In this document: positions 7,958 to 17,053 of the stretch, one piece after another
Position numbering within the stretch: the first letter of the stretch is position 1
How the letters are laid out: each line of letters opens with the position of its first letter
From: Pseudomonas alcaligenes
Lineage (GTDB): Bacteria > Pseudomonadota > Gammaproteobacteria > Pseudomonadales > Pseudomonadaceae
Length of the DNA: 64,000 bases
Reading direction: 5' to 3'
NCBI RefSeq assembly: GCF_014490745.1
Contig: NZ_LZEU01000001.1
Location: 2,755,501-2,819,500 of the forward strand
Notes under the pieces: generated by a model
What the model was told of the DNA's origin: nothing
The model's input: only the letters and a program-made list of their open reading frames with translations
Databases searched by the model: none
Made by a program: the position numbers and the translations under genes

Positions 7958-9643
7958 GTGCTGCTTCACATGCCATCGCTTTCCCATTCCCGCTTCCGTG
8001 CCAGGTGCTGCGGCCTGGCTCTCGCCCTGCTCCCCCTGCTGTTTGCCTTGCTGCCTGGCGACGCCTTGGCAGCGGAGAAGCTGCGCCTGCAGTTGCGCTG
8101 GCTGCACCAGTTCCAGTTCGCCGGCTACTACATGGCCCTGGAGAAAGGTTTCTACCGTGACGCCGGGCTGGACGTGGAGATCATGGAAGGCGGGCCCGAC
8201 CGCCTCAAGCCGGTCGATGCCATGCTCGCCGGCGCCAGCGACTTCGCCATCAGCAACAGCGGCGTGGTCATCGAGCGCATGGCCGGCAAGCCGGTGGTGG
8301 CGCTGGCAGCGATCATGCAGACCTCGCCGATCGTGTGGATCGTGCGCGCCGACTCGAACATCCGCACGCCGATGGATCTGGTCGGCAAGCGCCTGATGCT
8401 GATGCCCGCCCCGGAAAGCGCCGAGCTGCTGATAACCCTGCGCCGCGAAGGCATCGACACCAGCAAGCTGAATATCCAGCCGACCAGCTTCAACCTGCAG
8501 GATCTGCTCGACGGCCGCACCGACGCCTATGACGGCTACATCTCCAACGAGCCCTACTGGCTGACTCAGCACGGCATCGACTACCGCCTGATCAACCCGC
8601 GCGAATACGGCGTCAACTTCTACAACGACGTGCTCTACACCCGTCAGCAATTGATCGACGAGCGCCCCGAGCAGGTTCTGGCATTCGTCAAGGCCAGTCT
8701 CAAGGGCTGGCAGTACGCCATGGAGCACCAGGAAGAGAGCATCCAGCTGATCCATGAGCGCTATGCGCCGGGCAAGACCCTGGATCATCTGCGCTTCGAG
8801 GCGGATGAACTGCACAAGCTGATCATGCCCGAGCTAGTACAGCTCGGGCACATGAATCCCGGACGCTGGGACACCATCGCCGCCAACTATGTCCAGCTGG
8901 GCATGGCCAAGGGCCCAGTCAACCTCGACGGTTTCCTCTACACCGAGCACGCCGAGCCGGACTACCACATGCTCTACCGCGGCGCCGGCATCGCCCTGCT
9001 GGCCCTGCTGCTGGTGGGCGCGGTGGCACTGCGCTTCGCCAAGTTGTCGCGCGCCCTGCAGCGGGAAGTGGATCGCCGGCAGAACACCGAGCGCCAGTTG
9101 CTCGACAGCAACGGCACCCTGGAGCGTCTGGCCAATACCGACCGCCTGACCGGGCTGTGGAACCGCCTGAAGTTCGAACAGGTGGCGCACCTGGAAATCG
9201 GTCGCGCCGAGCGCTATGCCTATCCCTTGTCACTGCTGTTTTTCGACCTGGATCACTTCAAGCAGATCAACGACCAGTACGGCCACGAAAGCGGCGACCA
9301 GGTGCTCTGCCGCCTGGCCAAGCTGATCGAGAGCCACCTGCGTGAATCGGACAGTTTGGGGCGCTGGGGTGGCGAGGAGTTCCTCATCCTGATGCCGCAC
9401 ACCGACAGCAACCAGGCCGCCCAGCTGGCCGAAAAACTGCGCCAGTTGGTGGGCAACGCAAGCCTGCTGGAACAGCAGGCGGTCAGCGCCAGCTTCGGCG
9501 TGGCCCAGCTGGATCGTGGGGAAACCCTGCGCGATCTGGTGCGCAACGCCGACAGCGCGCTGTACCGAGCCAAGCGCCTGGGACGCAACCGAGTCGAAGT
9601 GCACAGCAGCACTCAACCTCCCGCCGCAGGAGCGGGTGGATAA
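7958..9643 (+). CDS. Diguanylate cyclase with periplasmic NMT1/THI5-like binding domain
   Basis: The protein has a signal sequence ending near ALAAEKL, an NMT1/THI5-like type-II binding domain (LRWLHQFQFAGYYMALEKG, later DAYDGYISNEPYW), one membrane helix (LLALLLVGAVALRF) and a cytoplasmic GGDEF domain. The active site reads RWGGEEF, and an RESD I-site lies five residues upstream, so both catalysis and product inhibition look intact. The ThiY/THI5-like fold binds pyrimidine thiamine precursors in other proteins, so a HMP-like ligand may set c-di-GMP synthesis; this is inference. I favour GTG 7958 because AAGG lies six bases upstream; GTG 7937 and ATG 7970 are alternatives. Confidence 0.87.
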   Translation: MLLHMPSLSHSRFRARCCGLALALLPLLFALLPGDALAAEKLRLQLRWLHQFQFAGYYMALEKGFYRDAGLDVEIMEGGPDRLKPVDAMLAGASDFAISNSGVVIERMAGKPVVALAAIMQTSPIVWIVRADSNIRTPMDLVGKRLMLMPAPESAELLITLRREGIDTSKLNIQPTSFNLQDLLDGRTDAYDGYISNEPYWLTQHGIDYRLINPREYGVNFYNDVLYTRQQLIDERPEQVLAFVKASLKGWQYAMEHQEESIQLIHERYAPGKTLDHLRFEADELHKLIMPELVQLGHMNPGRWDTIAANYVQLGMAKGPVNLDGFLYTEHAEPDYHMLYRGAGIALLALLLVGAVALRFAKLSRALQREVDRRQNTERQLLDSNGTLERLANTDRLTGLWNRLKFEQVAHLEIGRAERYAYPLSLLFFDLDHFKQINDQYGHESGDQVLCRLAKLIESHLRESDSLGRWGGEEFLILMPHTDSNQAAQLAEKLRQLVGNASLLEQQAVSASFGVAQLDRGETLRDLVRNADSALYRAKRLGRNRVEVHSSTQPPAAGAGG

Positions 9644-9766
9644 ATCCGGACAAACACGCGCGGTACGGTTCGAACAATGCAAGTTCGCTGTATATAGTGC
9701 TACTTATGTAACAAAATTGAATTTATCTGGTACGCAACGCGGGTTCGTGCCCTTTCACACACTGGA

Positions 9767-11962
9767 ATGTCGAAGATGAAAACAACAAAAGACGCAGATT
9801 CCACGGTCTCCGAGCCGCGCGCAGTGGCAGTTGCCCATGGCGCCGAGCCGCCGGTATCGGCGCCGCTACCGACGCTGCCCGTCAAGACCGCGACGATCAG
9901 CGGCGAGCAGTACATGTACTTCACCGAGCGCGATATCGAGCGGATTCTGGAGAACCTCGACGGCTTGCGCGAACGGGTCTTCCCCAAGCTGCACAGCGAC
10001 GACAGCGAAGCCCGGCACAGCCAGCACTTCCCCTCGGTGTGCCTGATCGGCCTCGGCCGCTGCGGCTCCAACATCGCCCTGGATGTCGCCTCGCTGGTGT
10101 ACAACGCGCGCAAGTTCTACCTCAACGAATTCAGCAACCAGGAAAAAACCGGCGGCGAGCAGCGCCCGACCAGCTGGATCCGCAGCAACCTGCGCCTGTC
10201 GCCCAGCCGCGCAACCAAACCGGTGTTCCTGATCGAACCGCTGGTGATGCTCGGCGACCTGGACAAGGACATCGAGGGCCGCATCCGCTTCTCGCGCAAG
10301 GCCGAGACCGGTGGCTTCCTCAACGACTACAGCAAGATGAAGATCATGGATCTGTCCGAGGTGCATGCCGGCGGTGCCGGTAACGCCCCGATCCTCGGCC
10401 AGTACCTGGCCAAGATCATCCTCAACAAGGACACCCAGCGCTTCTCCAACGCCGACTGGAAGTTCATCCACAGCTATCTGATCGACTCCTGTGGGATCAA
10501 GGCCAACCAGTCGCGCCTGTACTTCTACATCTTCAGCGCCGGCGGCGGCACCGACTCGGGCATGGCCTCGGAATTCGGCCTGGCCCAGCAGTTCGCCTAC
10601 ATGAGCAAGACCTTCGAGACCAAGACGGAAATCGGCAACGACGATAACCGCGACCACTCCTTCGTCTTCGAGCCGATTTTCACCAGCGGCATCTGCATCC
10701 TGCCGAACATCTCCGACCAGCGCATCGAGATGTCCGAGGCTCTGCACATCAACGCCGGGCGCCTGCTGTGCAAGTACCTCGCCGAGGAGTGGGACTTCTC
10801 CTACAACTTCGACAGCGAGGAAACCGGCGAAGAAAGCGTGATGCGCCGCATCCGCCCATGGAACGCCATGATGCTGATCTCCAACGACATCATGCGCTAC
10901 GCCGAGGAAAGCGACGGCGGCAACATCCAGAACATCGACGTGAACGCCATGGAGCGCCACGCCAACCAGTACATCTCGCAGCAGATCTTCAACATCCTCA
11001 CCGCCCAGGCAGTGACCACCGACTACGACCAGAACTACTTCCGCCGCGCCGGCATCGACATCGGCGAGACCATCCGCCTCGACGCCAACGATCTGTTCAT
11101 GAGCCTGGCCGGCCCGGTGGCGGTGGCCTATGCCGAATCAGTGGTAGCCGAGCAGAGCGCACCGGCGCCCACCGAGAAGTTCAAGGTGTTCGAGAAGGAG
11201 CAACCCAAGCTCAACATCGATGACCTGTTCTTCCGCTCCATCGACCTGCCGCACTTCAACAAGGCGACCCAGGCGATCGAGGGCATCAGCCTGCTGCCGA
11301 TCGAGGCCAAGCGCTACCGCGAGGCGCTCGACCAGTACAAGAAGTCCAACTTCGACGCCAGTGCCCTGAGCGACCTGCACTTCTTCAAGAACTGCTCCTC
11401 GGTGGTGTCGATCGTCTCGCTGCCGAAGGACTACAAGCTGTCCTATATGGATCTGAACCGGCTCAAGACCCACCTCAACAGCCTGTTCCCCAACACCACC
11501 CTGAAGCGCTATGCGCTGGTGATCGGCGCCTCGGCCAACCTGTCGCTGACCACCCTGATCGTCAAGAGCCCGTGCCTGTCGGACGACTTCCTGACCCTGA
11601 TCGTCGCCTTCATCAAGCGCTGCTTTGCCCGCGATCAGTTCCGCTACGACGACAGCCTGGACAACGCCATGCTCGATTTCATCGTCTCCGAGGAGTTCGA
11701 CGAAGCGCGCATCGAGGCCATGCTCAACGAGCACGAGAACCCGGCGAAGATCCTCGATACCAACTGGTACGCGATCAAGCCGATGTACGAGAAGAAGTAC
11801 CGCGAGCTGATCCACGACCAGGACAAGTTCGTCTCGATCAACGACATCCGCCTGTCACGCGAGAGCGTGAAGAAAGCCATCAAGTACCTGCGCGAGATCT
11901 ACCGCCACCGCGTCGGCAAGACCCGCGTCATCTCGCTCAACGACTACAACCGCAAGGCCTGA
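9767..11962 (+). CDS. FtsZ/tubulin-like GTPase-fold protein
   Basis: This 731-residue protein is not FtsZ itself but shows the tubulin/FtsZ landmarks in order: a nucleotide-binding start CLIGLGRCGSNIAL (residues about 92-105), the tubulin-signature-like loop SAGGGTDSGMASEFG (canonical GGGTGSG with the second last Gly replaced by Asp), a helix-7/T7-like segment NIQNIDVNAME, and a C-terminal beta-alpha-beta block (SVVSIVSLPKDYKLSYMDLN ... ALVIGASANLSLTTLIV) resembling the FtsZ C-terminal domain. Such 'tubulin-like' proteins exist in bacteria, with unknown roles. It is monocistronic, with a strong terminator 12 bp after its stop. Start alternatives are ATG 9767 and ATG 9776. Confidence 0.7.
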   Translation: MSKMKTTKDADSTVSEPRAVAVAHGAEPPVSAPLPTLPVKTATISGEQYMYFTERDIERILENLDGLRERVFPKLHSDDSEARHSQHFPSVCLIGLGRCGSNIALDVASLVYNARKFYLNEFSNQEKTGGEQRPTSWIRSNLRLSPSRATKPVFLIEPLVMLGDLDKDIEGRIRFSRKAETGGFLNDYSKMKIMDLSEVHAGGAGNAPILGQYLAKIILNKDTQRFSNADWKFIHSYLIDSCGIKANQSRLYFYIFSAGGGTDSGMASEFGLAQQFAYMSKTFETKTEIGNDDNRDHSFVFEPIFTSGICILPNISDQRIEMSEALHINAGRLLCKYLAEEWDFSYNFDSEETGEESVMRRIRPWNAMMLISNDIMRYAEESDGGNIQNIDVNAMERHANQYISQQIFNILTAQAVTTDYDQNYFRRAGIDIGETIRLDANDLFMSLAGPVAVAYAESVVAEQSAPAPTEKFKVFEKEQPKLNIDDLFFRSIDLPHFNKATQAIEGISLLPIEAKRYREALDQYKKSNFDASALSDLHFFKNCSSVVSIVSLPKDYKLSYMDLNRLKTHLNSLFPNTTLKRYALVIGASANLSLTTLIVKSPCLSDDFLTLIVAFIKRCFARDQFRYDDSLDNAMLDFIVSEEFDEARIEAMLNEHENPAKILDTNWYAIKPMYEKKYRELIHDQDKFVSINDIRLSRESVKKAIKYLREIYRHRVGKTRVISLNDYNRKA

Positions 11963-11975
11963 GTCGAGCACCAAG

Positions 11976-12006
11976 AAAAAGGGCCTGCAATGCAGGCCCT
12001 TTTTCT
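11976..12006. terminator. Bidirectional Rho-independent terminator
   Basis: The arms GGGCCTGCA (11981-11989) and TGCAGGCCC (11991-11999) are flanked by an A tract on the left and a T tract on the right. This serves both the FtsZ-like gene (+) and the convergent glycan operon (-). Confidence 0.9.
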
Positions 12007-12022
12007 TTCACCCATGCCGGAC

Positions 12023-13246
12023 TCAGGCGCTCGCAGCAGCCTCGTCGCGACGCAGGCCCAGCAGGATGCCCACCGGGAACCAGAACACCACCCAGTAGGG
12101 GCTGGGGCGCTGGAAGATGGCGTAGATGTCGGTGACCATGGCGATCATGGCGAACACCAGCAAGGCCCCGCCAAGGCGCGCCAGCGGCTGCTGACGGCAT
12201 GTCCAGGCCTTCCACAGCAGGCTGAGCAGCAAAGCCACGAACAGCGCGATACCGACGATGCCCAGCTCGAACCAGAGCTGCAGATACAGGCTGTGGGCAT
12301 GGATCACCCGATAGGCCTCGGAGAAGCGGTAGAACAACTCGGCACCAGCCCCGCTGCCCCACAACCAGAACTCGGGCAGATGAGCCTGCCAATTGGCCCA
12401 GATCTGATCACGGTTGCTCAGACCGACACTGCGCTCGGCCTGAATCTCCGGCCAGAACAGCAGCAGAATCAGCCCCAGGGCAAGCACGCCCAGACCGAGC
12501 AGACTGCGCGCCTTCGGGTTCGGGGTGAACAGCAGCAGGACGAACAGACTGCCGGCCAGGGAAAACCAGGCCCCGCGGGAAAAGGTGAAGAGCACGTACA
12601 GCAGTAGACCGAGCATCCCCAGGGCCATCAGAGCGCCCTGCCAGAAGCGCAGCTGACGGCTGACGAACAGCCAGCAGAGCACAACCGCGAAGACCGCGTA
12701 GTAGAGACCGGCAACAATGGGATGGTCGAGATCGGCAAAGCCATGCCAGCCCAGTTCGCGCAGACGGAACAGACGCACTTCCGGATAGCTCAGCGGATGC
12801 TCCAGCACCCCGTACTGGTAGTACAGGGTTGCCCAGGCAAACAGCGCGACGACCGCCACCGCCGCCATGGCCACACCATGGAACAGCTGCTCGCGCCGCA
12901 CCAGGCAGGCCACCCCGGACAGGTACAGCAGCTGCAGCAGCAGGATCTTGCCCCACTGACCGAGGCCCTTCTGCGAGCCGGGATTGAAGCCGGCCTGCAG
13001 CAGCACCCAGACAAACAGGGCCAGCAGGATCAGCGCTGGTGGTTGCCGCCAGAGCCCGCCCGCCGTCGGCTGGCCGAGCAGTAGCACCAAGGCCGGCACA
13101 AACAGCAGCAGGTAGAGCTGCGTGGCGTAACGACTGCTGTCGTTGTTGAACACCAACCCGGCCAACTGCGTAAACAATCCGATTGCCATGAGCAGCAACA
13201 CGACCGTTCGCCACGACCTGCCTGCGCTCGCTTGAATAACGTCCAA
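12023..13246 (-). CDS. O-antigen ligase/polymerase family membrane protein
   Basis: This 407-residue protein has about eleven membrane helices. The Wzy_C-type signature is visible as FTFSRGAW in the middle and a periplasmic loop containing HAHSLYLQLWFELG, where the conserved His of WaaL-type ligases lies. The protein either polymerises repeat units or transfers the finished glycan to lipid A-core; the family cannot be split by sequence reading alone. It is the last gene of the minus-strand glycan locus and ends at the bidirectional terminator. Confidence 0.82.
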   Translation of the reverse strand: MDVIQASAGRSWRTVVLLLMAIGLFTQLAGLVFNNDSSRYATQLYLLLFVPALVLLLGQPTAGGLWRQPPALILLALFVWVLLQAGFNPGSQKGLGQWGKILLLQLLYLSGVACLVRREQLFHGVAMAAVAVVALFAWATLYYQYGVLEHPLSYPEVRLFRLRELGWHGFADLDHPIVAGLYYAVFAVVLCWLFVSRQLRFWQGALMALGMLGLLLYVLFTFSRGAWFSLAGSLFVLLLFTPNPKARSLLGLGVLALGLILLLFWPEIQAERSVGLSNRDQIWANWQAHLPEFWLWGSGAGAELFYRFSEAYRVIHAHSLYLQLWFELGIVGIALFVALLLSLLWKAWTCRQQPLARLGGALLVFAMIAMVTDIYAIFQRPSPYWVVFWFPVGILLGLRRDEAAASA

Positions 13247-13298
13247 CCCAACCTCCCTGAAATGCCAGCAGTCCAGCCTGCCCTTGCACCTATCGGAT

Positions 13299-13333
13299 AA
13301 ACAAAAGCCTGGTGCCAGACAGCGGCACCAGGC
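13299..13333 (-). terminator. Rho-independent terminator after the initiating transferase gene
   Basis: A 10-bp perfect stem (13307-13316 with 13324-13333, arms GCCTGGTGCC/GGCACCAGGC) is followed on the minus strand by TTTTGTTT. It lies between the initiating transferase and the ligase gene, so the ligase gene probably has its own promoter or is expressed by read-through. Confidence 0.8.
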
Positions 13334-13361
13334 CTCTTCGCCACGCTCGACGCGCTATGGC

Positions 13362-14747
13362 TCAGTAGGCATTGCTGCCACCGAAGCCCTTGAATACGGT
13401 GCCCAGGATAATCCGCAGATCCAGCCCGAGCGACCAATTATCTATGTACCAGAGGTCGTGCTCGACCCTTTTCTGCATCTTGTCGAGGGTATCGGTTTCC
13501 CCGCGGAAGCCATTGACCTGAGCCCAGCCGGTGATCCCCGGCTTGACCTTGTGCCGCTGCATGTAGGACTCGACCAGATCCTTGTAGTACTCATTGTGAG
13601 CCAGGGCATGCGGGCGTGGCCCGACGATCGACATGCGCCCCTGCAGCACGTTGAAGAACTGCGGCAGCTCATCGAGGCTGGTGCGACGCAGGAAGGCCCC
13701 CAGCGGAGTGATGCGCGCATCGCCTTTGACCGCCTGGGTCACCTGCTCCGGCGACTCCTGGTGAACGACCATCGAGCGGAACTTGTAGACCTTGAACTTC
13801 TGCCCGTTGATGCCGGTGCGGTATTGCTTGAACAACATGGGGCCAGGTGAGCTGAGCTTGACCGCCACCCCGATAAGCAGGCAGAGCGGCAGGATCAGCA
13901 GGCTGATCAGCGTACCGAGCAGCAGATCTTCCAGGCGCTTGACGACCCGCGCCGAACCATCCATCGGACTGCAGCTCAGATCCAGCGAGTACAGCCCGGC
14001 AATGCTACTGACCCGATGGTTGAGCAAGGGAATGTCGCCCCACTCAGGAATGAAGCGCACCTCCACCAGATGGTGGCGCAAGGCATAGAGCACGGCCTTG
14101 ATCGCGCCCCCCTCGGTCAGCGGCAGGCACAGCCAGACCTCGTGGGCCTGCTGCTGCTCGACGCTCGCCACCAGAGCTTGCAGCCAGTCATCGCCCGTCG
14201 CGAAAGGCAGCGTCTGGGTCACGTGGTAGCCATATTCCTGCAGGGTGCGATGCTGGTTCAGCTGATGCGCAGCCTGGCCTCCGGCCTCCACCAGCACCAC
14301 GCTCTTCAGATTGTGACCGCCTGAGCGCAATGCGCGCAGCAGCTGGAACACCACGAAGCGCGACAAGGTGCAGCCCAGGCCGCCCAGCAGCAACAGCATG
14401 AAGAACCACTGACGCGAGTAGACCTGCGAAACCTTCAGCGCCGAGGTCAGCGTCAGGGCAATGCCGATGGCCGCCAGCCAGCCGCCATAGAGACTGCCCA
14501 GCTGGCGGGTAAAGGACTTGCCGCGCCAGGTGCGGTACAGGCCGCACATCCACAGGCTGAGCATTACCAGCAGGGCAAACAGGAACAGTGCCAGGGTGTA
14601 GCGACCATCCATGGCCAGCCGGCCAAAGCGCCACAGATGGGACAGATAACCCGACGCCACTACCACCAGGAAATCCGCCATGGCGGCCAGCATGGCCACG
14701 GGATAACGCTCAGCGAAGGTTGGCTGATAGCTGGGATAGAAACGCAT
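13362..14747 (-). CDS. Undecaprenyl-phosphate glycosyl-1-phosphate transferase (WcaJ/WbaP type)
   Basis: This 461-residue polyisoprenyl-phosphate hexose-1-phosphate transferase has four N-terminal membrane helices, a CoA-binding-like middle domain and a C-terminal bacterial sugar transferase domain. Catalytic-domain landmarks are GPMLFKQYRTGINGQ, KFRSM, TSLDELPQFFNVLQG, MSIVGPRPHA and KPGITGWAQVNG. It loads the first sugar phosphate onto undecaprenyl phosphate and so begins the glycan repeat. Length and layout match the exopolysaccharide initiating transferase family; glucose or galactose phosphate is the usual substrate. Confidence 0.9.
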   Translation of the reverse strand: MRFYPSYQPTFAERYPVAMLAAMADFLVVVASGYLSHLWRFGRLAMDGRYTLALFLFALLVMLSLWMCGLYRTWRGKSFTRQLGSLYGGWLAAIGIALTLTSALKVSQVYSRQWFFMLLLLGGLGCTLSRFVVFQLLRALRSGGHNLKSVVLVEAGGQAAHQLNQHRTLQEYGYHVTQTLPFATGDDWLQALVASVEQQQAHEVWLCLPLTEGGAIKAVLYALRHHLVEVRFIPEWGDIPLLNHRVSSIAGLYSLDLSCSPMDGSARVVKRLEDLLLGTLISLLILPLCLLIGVAVKLSSPGPMLFKQYRTGINGQKFKVYKFRSMVVHQESPEQVTQAVKGDARITPLGAFLRRTSLDELPQFFNVLQGRMSIVGPRPHALAHNEYYKDLVESYMQRHKVKPGITGWAQVNGFRGETDTLDKMQKRVEHDLWYIDNWSLGLDLRIILGTVFKGFGGSNAY

Positions 14748-14905
14748 GGGGTAAAAACAGCTCCCTGCTGTGGGGTTCAGTCAAAAGTGCGCATCCTACC
14801 ACCGACCCGCTGGAGGCCAGGGGCGATCCGGCATGTAGCCGCGACAGAGTCGTACAAGATAGCGCCAGAACCGGACCGGCGCCTACACGCGCCCAGGCCG
14901 ACACC

Positions 14906-16009
14906 TCAAGGATGCCACTCGGCCAGCAATGTCTCGTACTCGCTCAGCACCTGCGCCCAGGTGAAGCGTTCCGCGAAACGCTGCCGACTGGCCAGGCGCA
15001 TACCCGCCACGTCGGCATCCACGCCCAGCAGGCGGTCAAACAACGCGGCACAGGCCGACTCGTCGGCAAAGTAGGCCGCGCCGTCACCGGCGACCCAGCG
15101 ATTGAAGTGGTTGTCATGGGCAATCACCGCGCAGCCAGCGCCCAGGGCCTCGACCAGCGAGGGGTTGGTACCGCCGACACGATGGCCATGCAGGTAGAAG
15201 CGGCTGAAGAAGCGCAGTGCCTGCACCGTGCGGGCCTCGTAGATGGCGCCGGGGAAAATCACCTCGGCGCTGGCGGCCTGCATGACCTGGCGATGGTAGT
15301 CATTCTGCTCGGGCTGGAAATTGCCCAGCACCACCAGCTTGTGCTGGCGCGGCGCGCGGCTGAATGCACGAACCATTTCCAGAAAGGAGTTCTCCGGTTC
15401 CGGCCGGGCAATGATCACCGAGAAGGCCCCGGGCTCCAGCCCATAGGCTGACAGCGCCGCGGCATCCGCCGTCGTGATCTCGTCGCCACCATAGGGAATC
15501 ATGGTGATCTTGCGCTCGCTGACGCGGGTTGCCAGATGCGTCTTGATCCGCGGGTGATCCGCCACCAGGTGGTTGCCGACCCAGCAGCCAATGCGCTCGT
15601 TCAGCCAGAACCAGGTCTTGGCGATGATGCCCCACTTCTCCCGACGCCACTCGATGCCATCCATATTGATGACATTGACCTGGCCCTTGAGCCGCTGCAT
15701 CAGGTTGAAGATGGCCGTGTTGTAGCCCAGGGTCAGGAACAGCCCCGATTGCGAGAGTGCATGCCAGGTGGCTTTCCAGTCGAAGATGATGGTACCCAGC
15801 GCGCCCTGGCCCTTGACCGGAATATGGATGCGCCGCACGCCCTGCCACTCACTCTCCCAGAGCGCGTCCCCCGCCTCCTCCTGGCAATAGACGGTAACCG
15901 CCCAGCCCTGCCCCACCAGGAACAACGCCAGCTTCTCGGCGAATGTTTCAAAGCCGCCATGCTGGGCCGGAACGCCGCGCGTTCCCAGGATATAAATGGC
16001 TCTACGCAT
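14906..16009 (-). CDS. Glycosyltransferase family 1 with DUF1972 N-terminal domain
   Basis: This 367-residue GT-B enzyme starts MRRAIYILGTRGVPAQHGGF, the DUF1972 signature (glycine loop GTRGVPAxxGGF). The C-terminal GT1 part contains RPEPENSF and the nucleotide-sugar Glu region GTNPSLVEALGAG. DUF1972 enzymes are often rhamnosyltransferases of surface glycans, but the donor here is unknown. I start at the ATG at 16009 because upstream codons give an unrelated Arg-rich extension overlapping the next gene. It is one of only two non-initiating transferases in the locus. The 158-bp gap after it (14748-14905) shows nothing that I recognise. Confidence 0.85.
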   Translation of the reverse strand: MRRAIYILGTRGVPAQHGGFETFAEKLALFLVGQGWAVTVYCQEEAGDALWESEWQGVRRIHIPVKGQGALGTIIFDWKATWHALSQSGLFLTLGYNTAIFNLMQRLKGQVNVINMDGIEWRREKWGIIAKTWFWLNERIGCWVGNHLVADHPRIKTHLATRVSERKITMIPYGGDEITTADAAALSAYGLEPGAFSVIIARPEPENSFLEMVRAFSRAPRQHKLVVLGNFQPEQNDYHRQVMQAASAEVIFPGAIYEARTVQALRFFSRFYLHGHRVGGTNPSLVEALGAGCAVIAHDNHFNRWVAGDGAAYFADESACAALFDRLLGVDADVAGMRLASRQRFAERFTWAQVLSEYETLLAEWHP

Positions 16010-16065
16010 AAGGAATCTGGATACCGGATACAAAGAATGAAGGAGCGCGCCAGCCCTGCAGAGGC

Positions 16066-17046
16066 TCAAGTGCTTGCCGGCAGCGGCTCTAGCGGGAAGC
16101 AGGTCACGCCTGCCTCGGTAAAAATATCGCTCAGGGAACAACCCACGCCGTCCCGGGTAACCGCTACATGACCTGCTGCCAGCGCCACGCAGTCGATTTC
16201 GGGATGCACACTGGCAATATTCAACAGGGCGGAACTGAAAAAGCTGACCACCACCTGCGGCCTGAGCTGCTGCACCACCTGCTCGGCCGGCAGCTTGGCA
16301 AGTTCCGCATCCAGGTTCTCCATGCCCAGGCCATCCCCCGCAAAATCGTGGTGGCCCTTGCAGAAGAAGGCATAGCGGTCTCGCGGATACAGGGCAAACA
16401 TCCTGGCCAGCAGCTCCTCGCGCTGCTCTGCCGAGATGAACGCCGCGGTGTTCTGCTCCAGAAACAGCACACGCCCCGCGACCGGACTAATGGCTGCCGC
16501 CGTACTCGCCAGCTGCACCACCTGCCGCACCTGCTGCCGGGCCACGACCCGAGCGGCCCGCGACACATACAGGGTATCGACGCGCCCGCTGGCGTAACCG
16601 GCCAGGTGCCCGGAGAAATCCCTATACGGCAGGCCGCCTAGCGCGGCCAGGCGGCGCAAGGAGCGGCCCAGACTGAATTTCTCAGCCGGCGCGTCGTAGT
16701 AATTCAGCAGGCCGTCTTCATAGACATGCACGGCCCGCACCTTGGCGGAAAAGAACAGGTAGTTGGAGAAAATATTGCCGGGATGCGGTGCATACAGCTC
16801 GATGTCAGCGCCTTTCAGCCAGAACCAGCGGACACGCAAAGCGAAATGCACAAACGACAGCAAGTAGGTCAGCCCATGCAGCCAGGTATAGCGCCGGCTG
16901 AAGCAGCCAAGGCGCCGATAGCCGCCACCAGCCGGCCAGCCCTTGCTGAACAGGCACCAGGTCTGCCCCTCCAGCTCGGCAATCAGCCTTTCGGCAAAGA
17001 GCGCGTGGTAAGGCGTAAAGCCCACGACGATATTGACCTTGGCCAT
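16066..17046 (-). CDS. Polysialyltransferase-like glycosyltransferase; candidate pseudaminic acid transferase
   Basis: This 326-residue soluble protein starts KVNIVVGFTPYHALFAERLI. It carries HVYEDGLLNYY and later FCKGHHDF, features of the GT52/alpha-2,8-polysialyltransferase group (HP and E-D-G motifs), enzymes that use CMP-activated nonulosonic acids. It directly follows pseI (7 bp), the last enzyme set for a CMP-nonulosonate donor. This makes it the best candidate for adding pseudaminic acid to the glycan. The family assignment comes from motif reading and is moderately sure; the specificity is inference. Confidence 0.65.
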   Translation of the reverse strand: MAKVNIVVGFTPYHALFAERLIAELEGQTWCLFSKGWPAGGGYRRLGCFSRRYTWLHGLTYLLSFVHFALRVRWFWLKGADIELYAPHPGNIFSNYLFFSAKVRAVHVYEDGLLNYYDAPAEKFSLGRSLRRLAALGGLPYRDFSGHLAGYASGRVDTLYVSRAARVVARQQVRQVVQLASTAAAISPVAGRVLFLEQNTAAFISAEQREELLARMFALYPRDRYAFFCKGHHDFAGDGLGMENLDAELAKLPAEQVVQQLRPQVVVSFFSSALLNIASVHPEIDCVALAAGHVAVTRDGVGCSLSDIFTEAGVTCFPLEPLPAST

Positions 17047-17053
17047 GTGTCGA

